From Clostridiaceae bacterium (GTDB lineage Bacteria; Bacillota; Clostridia; Saccharofermentanales; DTU023), in contig JAAYKK010000078.1 in assembly GCA_012522435.1 (NCBI GenBank), positions 1 through 49,902 on the forward strand: a stretch of 49,902 nucleotides of DNA, in the 5' to 3' direction. A model generated the notes under the pieces. The model made no database searches. It saw only the letters and a list, made by a program, of their open reading frames with translations, and was not told the DNA's origin. The translations under genes were made by a program, and so were the position numbers. Every line of letters begins with the position of its first letter. Positions within the stretch are counted from its first letter, which is position 1. Shown here in pieces: positions 7,103 through 16,053 of the stretch.

Positions 7103-8734
7103 ATGCAAAGCTTTTCTGTTAATGTTGATCGCAAAGCGATCGCACAAATCGATGGCTATCGATGTGTGAACTGAGGAATATGTGAAGAGTATTGTCCAAC
7201 AGGTGCTTTGAAAGAATACCAGAAAACAGTGTGTCATCTCTGCCCTGATTGTACAGAAATCAAATCCATGTCCGTTAATCAAATGGAAGAACTCAAAAAA
7301 GAGTCATGTACTTTGGCATGTCCAGTTGGAATTAGTCCTCAAGGTTATATCAACCTACTCAAGTGTGGAAAAATTGATGAAGCTTATGATCTAATATGGG
7401 AAAAGAATCCTTTGCCATCGGTTTGCGGCAGTATTTGCCATCATCCTTGCGAAGATGTGTGTAAGCGTGGAACTCTAGTGGATTCTCCCATAAAAATCCG
7501 TGCTCTAAAACGCTATTTAAGTGAAAATAAACTTGACGATAAGGTAACCTCTTATCCGGTTATTCACCAAGAAGAAATTGCTGTAATTGGAGGTGGACCG
7601 GTCGGTTTAACTGCTGCCCATGTTCTAGCAAAACGCGGTTATAAAGTGACTGTCTATGAGGCAGCTGCTGAAGCCGGCGGCATGCTATTAAAAGGTATTC
7701 CTTCATTCCGCCTAGATAAAGATATTGTGCGCAAGGAAGTAAAGCGCCTGGAAGAGTCTGGAATAAAATTTGTCTTTGGTGCTAAAGTACGTCCAACTGA
7801 CATTGAAAAAGATTACGATAAAATCATTGTAGCAACAGGAAATAGCATTTCTAAAGGACTTCCAATTGCCAATTCCGTCTGCAAAGGTGTAATGAACGCA
7901 CTAGATTTCATGACTAAAGTAAACTCAGCGGACCAGGTCACACTCTATGGAAATGTTGTGGTGATCGGTGGAGGTAGCGTTGCTATGGACACAGCTCGCA
8001 CAGCACTTCGCCTGGGTGCAGATAAAGTGACCGTAATTTGTCTTGAATGTGGTTCGCAGATACCGGCTCATCCTTGGGAAATAGAAGAAACTCAAGAAGA
8101 AGGAATCCAGATTATCAGTGGTGTTGCACCTTTGCGTTTTGAAGCCAAAGACAATGCTCCACCTCACTGTTTAAGTAACATTGTTTATACAACAATTGAG
8201 AACTTAGATTGCAAAACTTTTACCTATGATCCCATCGGAGAAGAGATGGTTTTATCTGCAGACTTTGCAATCATCGCAACAGGTCAAAGAGCAGAGCCAC
8301 AATATATTACGGGTGACAATATTATTTTGGCCGGAGATATAGTAAATGATACTCCCTCAGTTATTGATGCAATGGGTTCAGGACATGATGCCGCAATTCA
8401 AATCGACAAGGAGCTACGTGGTAGGGAGTGGAAGGAATACGAACTCGAAAGAGAGATGCAGAGTGGAGATCCTAAGTATCGTATTTATCCGGCAGTTCGT
8501 CTCAAAAAAGCATTTCCGGAAATCCGCAAAATTAAAGATCGCAGTGGCTTCGACATGGTAGAACAATTAATGAGCGACGAAGAAGCCTTACTCGAAACCT
8601 GGCGCTGTCTAGAATGTGGATACAGAGAAGTAGATATTGAAAAATGTATCGGATGTGGCGTGTGCATGAGGGTTTGTCCAAAAGGTGATGTCATTACAAT
8701 GGTTCCTGTTGAGGAACAGGGAGGAAACAAATGA
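7103..8734 (+). CDS. GltD-like Fe-S/FAD/NAD(P) oxidoreductase, predicted selenoprotein (in-frame TGA)
   Basis: The ORF track starts at TTG 7208, but an ATG at 7103 with GGAGAG six bases upstream opens the same frame 35 codons earlier, interrupted once by TGA at 7172-7174. The reading is C-V-N-(TGA)-G-I-C-E-E-Y-C-P, so TGA replaces exactly the second Cys of a CxxCxxCxxxCP 4Fe-4S motif. Selenocysteine is the simplest reading; a point nonsense mutation from TGC/TGT is the alternative. Downstream, GltD-type domains follow: Cys-rich helical domain (CTLACPVG, then VCGSICHHPCEDVC), FAD motif AVIGGGPVGLTAAH near residue 160, NAD(P) motif VIGGGSVAMDTA, and a C-terminal ferredoxin CIGCGVCMRVCP. It probably moves electrons between NAD(P)H and ferredoxin or the next gene's product. 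It ends in a normal TGA overlapping that gene. Confidence 0.8.
7189..7219 (+). promoter_or_regulatory. SECIS-like hairpin after the in-frame TGA
   Basis: Starting 14 bases after the TGA, GTATT (7189-7193) pairs with AATAC (7215-7219), and above an internal loop CAA pairs with TTG, leaving an apical loop CAGGTGCT. The GGU of the loop lies 28-30 bases after the UGA. Bacterial SECIS elements are short coding-region hairpins just after UGA with conserved G residues in the apical loop, so position and loop fit. The helix is AU-rich and broken, so this is suggestive only. Confidence 0.45.
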
Positions 8735-9930
8735 GAAAACATAGCGTAATTATAGTAGGTGGTGGCCTAGGTGGCGCTACCTGTGCATTTTTCTGTAGTA
8801 AATTAGGGTTGGATGTTTTAATGGTAGAAAAAGATCAATTCCCTCGCGATAAGATCTGTGGTGATGGTTTGCAGGCACCCATGTATCCAATTCTAAAGGA
8901 AATGGGAATCCTGGATGATGTGCTCGCCGTTTCATTTCCCAATAATGGCCTAGCCTATGTAGACAGCAGAAAAGAACGTGCCGTAATGTATTTCCCTCCT
9001 GAAATACCTCCTCACTACAGCTGTCCTCGATACATCTATGATGCGATCGTTAATAAAGCAGCGGTTGATACCGGGATTGACTATATGGACAATTTCGAAG
9101 CACTAGAAGTAATTACCCGTCGTGGACAAGCTTGTGGAGTCAGAGGTTTATACAATGGTAGTTTGTTGGATCTGGAATGTGATCTCGTGATTCTCGCAAA
9201 TGGTTCTCACTCCATGTTATCTCGCCAAATGGGATTCTATGAAGAAGATCCTGACTATGTTTTCTATGGTCTTCGTGGTTATTTTGATGGCGTTAGGGGG
9301 ATCAAAGATGAATCAGAATTTGTTTATGCAGATATTTTCAGGGATGGTGGTTACGTTTGGCTCTTCCCGGAAGGTAGATCTGAAGATGGCACTACACGCT
9401 GTAATGTAGGTGTGTTCATCACAGAAGCCAACCTGAAAGATCTCGACATGACTATGGAAGAGATTTTGTGGTGGTGGCGAGACAACACTAAAACCGGCGA
9501 CCAACGTTTGGGAAAAGCCAATCTCGTCGGTAAATTAGAAGGTTGGCGACTACCAACAGGTAAGCACCAAGCTGTCCACTCTGCCGGCGTGATGGCAGTT
9601 GGCGATGCCGGAAACATGATCGATCAGTGCTATGGCGGTGGCGCAGGCACTGCAATGATAAGTGGCAAAATAGCTGCCGGAATAGCATCAGAAGCAGTCA
9701 AGGCCAATGATTTTTCAAAAGAATTTCTTAACAAATACGAAGATACCATCGAAAAAGTATTAGGTAGTTTTTTTGAAGGTGTCCAAATCTGGCGGGACCA
9801 CCTATTCGGCAAACCCGAAACAGTCATAGAATTTGTTGACTATGTAAACAGCGGTGGTCCCGGTGCTATGACAGGTTACCTAATGAGCAAAGGCATCGAG
9901 CTACCAGCTGAACCTTATTCAAGTAAATAA
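8731..9930 (+). CDS. Geranylgeranyl-reductase-family FAD oxidoreductase
   Basis: A 399-residue flavoprotein of the geranylgeranyl reductase/FixC superfamily. The FAD motif SVIIVGGGLGGATCAFFCSK is at residues 5-24; the family motif PRDKICGDGL lies near 40. YVWLFPEGR near 208 and GDAGNMIDQCYGGGAGTA near 290 fill the usual second FAD-contact positions, though the last motif differs from the common GDAAGxxxP form. It is soluble, with no signal peptide. Its ATG overlaps the stop of the upstream Fe-S oxidoreductase (ATGA), implying coupled translation and probably a joint electron path: NAD(P)H to Fe-S/FAD protein to this protein to an unsaturated lipid, quinone or other acceptor. The substrate cannot be deduced. 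Confidence 0.85.
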   Translation: MRKHSVIIVGGGLGGATCAFFCSKLGLDVLMVEKDQFPRDKICGDGLQAPMYPILKEMGILDDVLAVSFPNNGLAYVDSRKERAVMYFPPEIPPHYSCPRYIYDAIVNKAAVDTGIDYMDNFEALEVITRRGQACGVRGLYNGSLLDLECDLVILANGSHSMLSRQMGFYEEDPDYVFYGLRGYFDGVRGIKDESEFVYADIFRDGGYVWLFPEGRSEDGTTRCNVGVFITEANLKDLDMTMEEILWWWRDNTKTGDQRLGKANLVGKLEGWRLPTGKHQAVHSAGVMAVGDAGNMIDQCYGGGAGTAMISGKIAAGIASEAVKANDFSKEFLNKYEDTIEKVLGSFFEGVQIWRDHLFGKPETVIEFVDYVNSGGPGAMTGYLMSKGIELPAEPYSSK

Positions 9931-9992
9931 GCAAATGTCTATTCGATGTAGAGAACAATTCATCACCTAATAGTTTCCTATATCAGATATAT

Positions 9993-10033
9993 TTAATAGA
10001 GGAGGTCACTTCTGAAGATACCTCCTCTATTAA
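9993..10033 (+). terminator. Terminator of the redox operon
   Basis: A 14-bp perfect stem (TTAATAGAGGAGGT with its complement) closes a 13-base loop about 60 bases after the flavoprotein stop. A T-rich but not pure T tail follows, so it may act in both directions. The rest of the 9931-10317 gap holds the sorting-signal remnant and AT-rich sequence. Confidence 0.7.
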
Positions 10034-10058
10034 TTATATCTTTTAAGTTTAGTATTAT

Positions 10059-10226
10059 TCAGAAGAATATTTGTTTTCTCATTCTTACTTTAGCTATCAC
10101 CAACAAAGTTGCTATTGCAAAAAATGTCATAGTAGTTATTTTATTCCGAGAAGCTAATTCACCTGTACGAGGTGTACTTGCAAATCGTAACAGTTCTTCT
10201 TTTTTAATCAGACAAACATTTTTTAA
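10059..10226 (-). pseudogene. Remnant of a sortase-anchored surface protein (C-terminal sorting signal)
   Basis: On the minus strand an open stretch without a start codon encodes STPRTGELASRNK, then TMTFFAIATLLVIAKV, then RMRKQIFF and a stop. This is the layout of a cell wall sorting signal: an LPXTG-like pentapeptide (TPRTG), a hydrophobic segment and a basic tail. The frame is closed upstream by TAA near 10227, and no ORF with a start precedes it. It is therefore read as the broken 3-prime end of a deleted surface protein gene. It is too short for the ORF track. Confidence 0.6.
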
Positions 10227-10317
10227 TTATTAAAAATTTCTTCAACTATTCTAATTACTATTGTTTTTTATAAGAAATAACTCAGATTGTATAACTAATA
10301 AATAGTATTAATAATAT

Positions 10318-11178
10318 ATGACTAAATACATTTCACACTACAGCGCTTTAAAATATTGGAATATTCCTCTTGCAAATCAATATTATCAAGATAAGATTGC
10401 TAAATTTGGAGATTCTCAATTTTTAGTTCTCAATCGCACAGACAGATATTCTCACCAAGGACGGGTGCCTTTTGTTTGCACAAAAACTATTCCCCTAGGC
10501 GGTGTCTTACAGACAAACAAAACAGGCATCGTTTCACTGCCTCTTGTTTTTTTACAATTAAGTCAAAAAATGGATATTCTTAACACTATTATTTTAGGAA
10601 ATATTTTGTGTTCTCATTCTAATGGACCAAATTCTCCAATCAAAACAAATCAAAATGAATTGTATGATTTTGTGAATAGCGCAAAAGGTTTTTGTGGCAG
10701 ACGCAAGTCCTTACGTGCTTTACAATATATCCAAAATGGTGCTTGCTCAATAATGGAAATCTTCCTTGCGATGTTGCTTAAGTTGCCATATTCATTAGGA
10801 GGTATAGGTCTGAAAGGAGGTCATTTTAATTTTGAAATTATCTTAGACAGAGAAAGCTCCCGTGCAATTAAGAAAAACAGACTTTATGTGGACTACTGCT
10901 TTCCTAAAGAAAAAATCGCATATGAATACTTGGGTGAATGTCACGAAACAACCATTGATCAGGATTCTATTCGGAATATGGCATTAAGACGAATTGGATA
11001 TGAAGTTATCCCTATTACCAAATCCCAACTTTATAACGAATATAGATTAAAACAATTTCTTGATAATGCTGCCGTAGATCATGGCAAAAGAATCCAATTT
11101 CATAATAACGAAAACAAATATCTTGAAATGCAAAGAAAAATCCGAAATCTACTTCCTCGTAAAGCAATAAATAATTAG
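10318..11178 (+). CDS. Orphan protein with C-terminal nuclease-like (DUF559/VSR-type) fold
   Basis: A 286-residue protein of unknown function. The C-terminal 100 residues resemble the PD-(D/E)XK-like DUF559/VSR group: RLYVDYCFPKEKIAYEYLGE, then HETTIDQDSIRNMALRRIGY and EVIPITKSQ, where the Asp, Glu and Arg positions match the pattern. The N-terminal part resembles the AbiEi-like winged-helix region found in related toxin-antitoxin or phage-defence proteins, but no partner toxin gene is adjacent. There is no clear Shine-Dalgarno before the ATG. It stands alone between a surface-protein remnant and a tandem repeat, is AT-rich, and looks acquired. Nuclease activity is an inference. Confidence 0.55.
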   Translation: MTKYISHYSALKYWNIPLANQYYQDKIAKFGDSQFLVLNRTDRYSHQGRVPFVCTKTIPLGGVLQTNKTGIVSLPLVFLQLSQKMDILNTIILGNILCSHSNGPNSPIKTNQNELYDFVNSAKGFCGRRKSLRALQYIQNGACSIMEIFLAMLLKLPYSLGGIGLKGGHFNFEIILDRESSRAIKKNRLYVDYCFPKEKIAYEYLGECHETTIDQDSIRNMALRRIGYEVIPITKSQLYNEYRLKQFLDNAAVDHGKRIQFHNNENKYLEMQRKIRNLLPRKAINN

Positions 11179-11220
11179 TTTATTAATTCTTTCATCATAC
11201 ATATTAGTTATTCGAAGTTC

Positions 11221-11634
11221 TGTTCGGAATCTCAACCTCTCCAAATTTTTGTCCACACATCCTTGGCAGGCTTGGAAAACGGAACAAAAATCTGCAATTT
11301 TAAATCTTTCTTGTTCCAAATTTCAACTCCACCAATTTTATTCAGCTTTGAATTTGGCAGACTTGGAAAATGGAACAGAATAGATTAGATATTGTTCGGA
11401 ATCTCAACCTCTCCAAATTTTTGCCCACACATCCTTGGCAGGCTTGGAAAACGGAACGAAAATCTGCAATTTTAGATCTTTCTTGTTCCAAATTTCAACT
11501 CCACCAATTTTATTCAGCTTTGAATTTGGCAGACTTGGAAAATGGAACAGAATAGATTAGATATTGTTCCGAATCTCAACCTCTCCAAATTTTTGTCCGC
11601 ACATCCTTGGCAGGCTTGTAAAACGGAACAAAAT
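11221..11634 (+). repeat. 172-bp nested tandem repeat, about 2.4 copies
   Basis: Copy 1 is 11221-11392, copy 2 is 11393-11564, and a partial third copy is 11565-11634. Copies 1 and 2 differ at only a few bases. Each unit is itself two diverged halves of about 86 bases that begin TGTTC(C/G) and end GGAACA, with a shared TTGGCAGRCTTGGAAAA block; each half has inverted ends and could fold into a hairpin. Shadow ORFs 11370-11555 and 11564-11764 run through it but look non-coding. The whole gap 11179-11723 holds only this repeat and the rpsI terminator. Confidence 0.9.
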
Positions 11635-11656
11635 GACAGAAACAAAAATAAAACAA

Positions 11657-11697
11657 AAAAACTCCCACGTTCAAAAAGTTTGGACTCGGGAGTTTTG
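11657..11697 (-). terminator. rpsI terminator
   Basis: On the minus strand AAAACTCCC and GGGAGTTTT form a 9-bp stem downstream of the rpsI stop, followed by a run of T residues (TTTTTTTGTTTT). It closes the rplM-rpsI operon. Confidence 0.75.
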
Positions 11698-11723
11698 GTG
11701 TAAAATTTGTGTTAATAAAGGAA

Positions 11724-12122
11724 TTAACGTTTTGAGAATTGAGAAGCTTTACGAGCTTTCTTAAGACCATATTTTTTACGTTCTTTAACTCTGGAATCTC
11801 TGGTTAAGAAGCCATTTTTCTTTAAAGTAGCTTTATATTCAGATGTATCTGCATCAACTAATGCTCTGGAAATACCATGACGAACAGCACCAGCTTGGCC
11901 GGAAATTCCGCCACCATTTACATTAACTTTAATATCGTATTTATTTGCAGCACCTGTTGCATTTAGGGGTTGCATTACAATATAGCGTAAGGATGCGAGA
12001 TCAAAATAATCTTCAAATTCTTTGCCGTTTATCTCTATATCGCCTTTTCCAGGGTACAAACGTACTCTTGCAACAGCTTTTTTACGACGACCAGTTCCAT
12101 AATAAAAATCTTTATTTGCCAT
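11724..12122 (-). CDS. rpsI: 30S ribosomal protein S9
   Basis: uS9 of the small subunit head, whose C-terminal tail reaches the P-site t[22 protein letters not shown] at the N-terminus and the C-terminal [18 protein letters not shown] followed by QFSKR are unmistakable, ending in the universal KR. The 132-residue length is normal. It follows rplM by 17 bases in the conserved L13-S9 operon. Confidence 0.99.
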   Translation of the reverse strand: MANKDFYYGTGRRKKAVARVRLYPGKGDIEINGKEFEDYFDLASLRYIVMQPLNATGAANKYDIKVNVNGGGISGQAGAVRHGISRALVDADTSEYKATLKKNGFLTRDSRVKERKKYGLKKARKASQFSKR

Positions 12123-12139
12123 TTAACTCGTCTCCTTAA

Positions 12140-12568
12140 TTATATTTCCCATACTTCAGGTTGTTGTGCCTGATGATTATGTTCAGGACCTGCATAAACT
12201 TTTAATTTTTTGATCATTTGTCTGCCTAAAGCATTCTTGGGCAACATTCCTTTTACAGCCAATTTAATGATACGTTCAGGATGTTTTGCTTGAAGCTCAG
12301 CATAAGTTGTTTCTTTGAGGCCACCCGGATATCCACTATGTCTGCGATAAATCTTTTTGGTTTCTTTGCCACCGGTTACTCTAACCTTGTCAGCATTGAC
12401 AACTATTACAAAATCACCTGTATCTAAAAAAGGCGTGAATTCCGGTTTATGTTTACCGCGTAAAATAGTAGCAATTTCACTTGCAATACGACCAAGAACT
12501 TGGTCTTCTGCATCTATGACATACCACTTGCGTTCAATTTCAGAAGCTTTCGCTACGTATGTTTTCAT
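12140..12568 (-). CDS. rplM: 50S ribosomal protein L13
   Basis: uL13, an early-assembling protein of the large subunit. [19 protein letters not shown] at the start, [21 protein letters not shown], and [21 protein letters not shown] are family signatures. The ORF track begins ten codons early; the ATG at 12566-12568 with GAGGAGG about eight bases upstream is the true start (142 residues). It is the first gene of the L13-S9 operon, with a near-consensus promoter just upstream. No separate L13 leader structure was identified. Confidence 0.99.
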   Translation of the reverse strand: MKTYVAKASEIERKWYVIDAEDQVLGRIASEIATILRGKHKPEFTPFLDTGDFVIVVNADKVRVTGGKETKKIYRRHSGYPGGLKETTYAELQAKHPERIIKLAVKGMLPKNALGRQMIKKLKVYAGPEHNHQAQQPEVWEI

Positions 12569-12606
12569 TTTATTTCCTCCTCGATCGGTTTTAAACATGC
12601 TTAATG

Positions 12607-12635
12607 AATATACCTAAGCAAAATCAAGTTGTCAA
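12607..12635 (-). promoter_or_regulatory. rplM-rpsI promoter
   Basis: On the minus strand TTGACA (12630-12635), a 17-base spacer and TATATT (12607-12612) form a near-perfect housekeeping promoter about 40 bases upstream of the rplM start codon. Confidence 0.85.
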
Positions 12636-12715
12636 GCTTTTCACCGGTTAGGCATGCTAATCTCTTAATTCCTAATTTTTTCGATGTTTTTCTCTAGTTT
12701 GCTTCCGAGGCAATT

Positions 12716-14216
12716 TTATTTGTTTTTCCGGATACGTTTTTTACGTGACTTGATTATTAATTGAATTAACAGAATTACAATAACAATAAACAGTAAAGCC
12801 CACATAGCTAATAGAACATATTGCATATTATCTTCACTGAGCAAATTCATTAACGAATTATCAGATTCGGACTTTGAAGTTGATTCTTCTGAAGCTGAAG
12901 CTTCTGTTAGAGTTTTCTCCTCTTCTACTTCTGTTTTCGCTTGCTGTTTCGTTTTATCTACAGATCCGGGATCGTCAGGCTGATCCTGATCAACATTATC
13001 AATCAATGCTGCAATCTGCTCTTCTGACAGCTGCCCCTCTTTATAAAGTTCCGAGATATGACAAAGATTTTGATAACCGCTTACTTCATTTGCAATATCA
13101 GGATTGTCGGACAAAAATTGGTAGGCTTCAGCTTCTGTCGGAGCCTCAGACTGTTTAGCAGCTTCTTCCAGCAAAGTTCTAAGCAAAACAGAAACACTGA
13201 AAAATTCACCCGGACGCTCTGCTAGACTACCATTAAAAATAATCCCACAAAGATGTCTACCATCATATGTGTGTACAGTAGCTGATAAGCAATTCCCGGC
13301 TATATCGGTATTTCCAGTTTTGACACCGTCATAGGTATGCAGATATTCCGAACTTAAGTTTAAATCTCCCTGCAACATCAGATGGTTACTATTTGTAACC
13401 ATTGTCCATGCTGTATAAGGATGTATGTTAGTAGGTTCGGAACAATAGGCTCTTCTCGTAACCAGTTTTCTGAAAATATCATGACTCATAGCTCTTTTGA
13501 TAATAAGAGCTAAATCTCTCGGTGTGAAGAAATGATCTTCCAAACCAAAGCCCGCAGCATCAACCAAATTGGTATTTTTACAACCAATTTCCAGAGCCAG
13601 TTCATTCATCAAATTGGCAAAATTTTCTTCTGTCCCACCATAAGTTTCTGCCAGAGCTCTGGCGCATTCATTAGCTGATTGAACCATCATCAAATACAAA
13701 GCATTTTCAGTTGTCGTTTCTTCTCCCGCAATAAATCCGGCACTTGCTGACAGAGGCGAAGGCAAATCTACTGCATATTCGGAAAATACCACAGGTCTTT
13801 GTAAATCAAAATCCGGTGACTCAATCACGGTCAAAGCTGTCATTATTTTTGTCATACTTGCAGGATATGCTATCTCATCCACATTATGTTCCAAAAGGAC
13901 TTCTTCAGTCTCCAAATCCATCACAATATAATTTGCAGCACTTACCTGATCTAAACTAGGATAAACGTGTTTTTCTCTTCCTCCTGTAGGCTGTCCTACA
14001 ACCTGTCTGGGAAATAGCCACGTTTTCTCGTCTGTACTAACTTTAATAGTTTCATCAGATTGTACTTTGATTTCAGCCTGAGTATTATTCTGCTCTGATT
14101 CAAAAAGCTCAGCAGCCAAAGCTGTTTCAGACAAGTATCCGATAAAGAATATTCCTATTAAGATTAGTAGAACTATTTTTCTGATAATATTTTTTGAATT
14201 TTTATTGTTAATCATT
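12716..14216 (-). CDS. D-alanyl-D-alanine carboxypeptidase (penicillin-binding protein 5/DacF type)
   Basis: A membrane-anchored low-molecular-weight PBP that trims the terminal D-Ala from peptidoglycan stem peptides. The three active-site motifs are present: SMTK in PASMTKIMTALT, SAN in MVQSANECARALAE, and KTG in DGVKTGNTDIAG. An N-terminal signal peptide (IVLLILIGIFFIGYLSETALAA) is followed by the peptidase domain. The C-terminus has an acidic Ser/Glu-rich linker, a transmembrane helix (LLAMWALLFIVIVILLIQLI) and a basic tail, rather than the usual amphipathic anchor. The ORF track starts upstream; the ATG at 14214-14216 with GGTGA five bases before it is preferred (about 500 residues). Confidence 0.93.
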
Positions 14217-14309
14217 ATAGTCACCATTTGTATTTTAAATTTCGATCTGAAACGTAAATGTGAATAAAACCTATTAAACCACAATCTTACTTAAAATAGT
14301 AGAGTAACA

Positions 14310-14337
14310 TTGTTTTAGTTTCTTTTTTTGCTATAAT
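14310..14337 (+). promoter_or_regulatory. prfC promoter
   Basis: TTGTTT at 14310-14315 and a perfect TATAAT at 14332-14337 are separated by 16 bases, about 65 bases upstream of the prfC ATG and divergent from the carboxypeptidase gene. Confidence 0.65.
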
Positions 14338-14403
14338 CTTGTAGGCTAAGGTGCCTGATCAATCAAAAACAATAACAACATATTAATAATATCCAAGGAT
14401 CTT

Positions 14404-16032
14404 ATGAGCAATAAAGAAAAAATAAAAACTCAATCTGAAATAAAAAGACGTCGTACATTTGCTATTATTTCACATCCGGATGCCGGAAAAACAACTATGA
14501 CAGAGAAGCTTCTCTTATACGGTGGAGCAATTCACCTCGCCGGTACGGTTAAAGGCAGAAAATCAGCCAGACATGCAACTTCTGATTGGATGGAAATAGA
14601 AAAGCAAAGAGGAATATCGGTATCTTCATCAGTCTTACAATTTGAATACAATAATTATTGTGTCAATATCTTAGACACCCCGGGACATCAGGATTTCTCG
14701 GAGGATACTTATAGAACTTTGTGTGCTGCAGATGCCGCAATCATGATGATTGATGGAGCCAGAGGCGTCGAAGAGCAAACGATTAAATTGTTTGAAGTAT
14801 GTCGCATGCGCGGGATACCGATTTTTACTTTTATCAATAAGATGGACCGAGCAGCTCGCGATCCATTTGAATTAATGGATGAACTGGAAAAAGTGTTAGG
14901 TGTCTTTTCTGTACCTATCAATTGGCCTATCGGTACCGACGGAAACTTTCAAGGGGTATTCAATCGCAAGTTAAGCCAAATTGAGTTGTTTGACAATCAG
15001 AAGCAAGATCATGGTGCAAGCATGATCAATGTAAAAGTTTCAGAATTAGACGATCAGAGTTTATCAGAAACGATCGGTGAATTTTATCATAACAAATTGA
15101 TCGAAGATATTGAATTGCTGGATATTGCAGGCGATGAATTAGATTTGGATTTAGTTGCCAAGGGTAAACAGACACCTTTGTTTTTTGGCAGTGCTTTAAC
15201 GAATTTCGGTGTAGAATTTTTCCTGCAGGAATTTTTGCAAATGGCACCCTCACCGGTAGCTAGAGAATCCGATATAGGAGAAATCGACCCTTTAGAACAT
15301 CCGTTCAGTGCTTTCGCATTTAAAATACAGGCTAACATGAATCCTGAACATCGGGATCGAATTACATTTATCAGAATTTGTTCCGGTAAGTATGAAAAAG
15401 ATATGCAAGTGAAACATGTGAGAACCGGAAAACAAATTCGTCTAACCCAACCTCAGCAATTCATGGCTCAGGATAGATCTCATGTAGACACAGCATATGC
15501 CGGAGATATCATTGGTTTATTTGACTCAGGTCAATTTCAAATTGGTGACAGCTTGAGTGCAGGTGAAGATCTTGTCTTTGAAGATATACCGGTCTTTCCT
15601 CCGGAACATTTTGCTCGTGTTTCCGCTCGAGATTCTATGAAGCGAAAACAGTTTCAAAAAGGCATCTCACAGTTAGCCGAAGAAGGTGCGATACAGCTCT
15701 ATCAGCAACCTAATATCGGAACTGAAACCTACATCATAGGTGTGGTGGGAGAATTGCAATTCGATGTCTTGGAGCACCGCTTGAAAAATGAATATAATGT
15801 TGATCTGCGTATACAAAGAATTAATTACCATGTAGCAAGGTGGGTCGAATGGGATGATCCGGAAAAAGCCAAAGCACCGGAGGAGATAATCATCGCCTCT
15901 AACAATCTGTTGGTTGAGGATGAACAACAAAATCCTGTAATATTATTTGAATCAAAATGGGCAACAAGTTGGGTCTTACAGCAAAATCCCGGAATGCAAT
16001 TAAATTCAATCCGCAATCAGGTTGACTTTTAA
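14404..16032 (+). CDS. prfC: Peptide chain release factor 3
   Basis: RF3, the GTPase that recycles RF1/RF2 from the ribosome after peptide release. The G motifs are clear: G1 SHPDAGKTTMTEKLLLYGG near residue 19, the switch region EKQRGISVSSSV, G3 DTPGHQDFSEDTYR near 87, and G4 NKMDR near 139. The C-terminal RF3-specific domain includes VVGELQFDVLEHRLKNEYNV. The 542-residue length is normal. AAGGA lies five bases upstream of the ATG. It is transcribed alone and converges with the operon on its right. Confidence 0.97.
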   Translation: MSNKEKIKTQSEIKRRRTFAIISHPDAGKTTMTEKLLLYGGAIHLAGTVKGRKSARHATSDWMEIEKQRGISVSSSVLQFEYNNYCVNILDTPGHQDFSEDTYRTLCAADAAIMMIDGARGVEEQTIKLFEVCRMRGIPIFTFINKMDRAARDPFELMDELEKVLGVFSVPINWPIGTDGNFQGVFNRKLSQIELFDNQKQDHGASMINVKVSELDDQSLSETIGEFYHNKLIEDIELLDIAGDELDLDLVAKGKQTPLFFGSALTNFGVEFFLQEFLQMAPSPVARESDIGEIDPLEHPFSAFAFKIQANMNPEHRDRITFIRICSGKYEKDMQVKHVRTGKQIRLTQPQQFMAQDRSHVDTAYAGDIIGLFDSGQFQIGDSLSAGEDLVFEDIPVFPPEHFARVSARDSMKRKQFQKGISQLAEEGAIQLYQQPNIGTETYIIGVVGELQFDVLEHRLKNEYNVDLRIQRINYHVARWVEWDDPEKAKAPEEIIIASNNLLVEDEQQNPVILFESKWATSWVLQQNPGMQLNSIRNQVDF

Positions 16033-16053
16033 CTATCTCGAATTAGAGATGTT

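Noticed and set aside
7172-7174. Genome-wide reassignment of UGA to an amino acid
   Set aside because: remA, the HPr-like gene and the redox gene itself end in TGA at the expected family C-termini, so UGA works as a stop in this genome.
11221-11634. CRISPR array
   Set aside because: The repeated unit is 172 bases with no unique spacers between short repeats, and there are no cas genes.
11370-11764. Small plus-strand ORFs 11370-11555 and 11564-11764
   Set aside because: They run through the tandem repeat and the rpsI terminator; their proteins are only translations of the repeat and have no ribosome binding sites.
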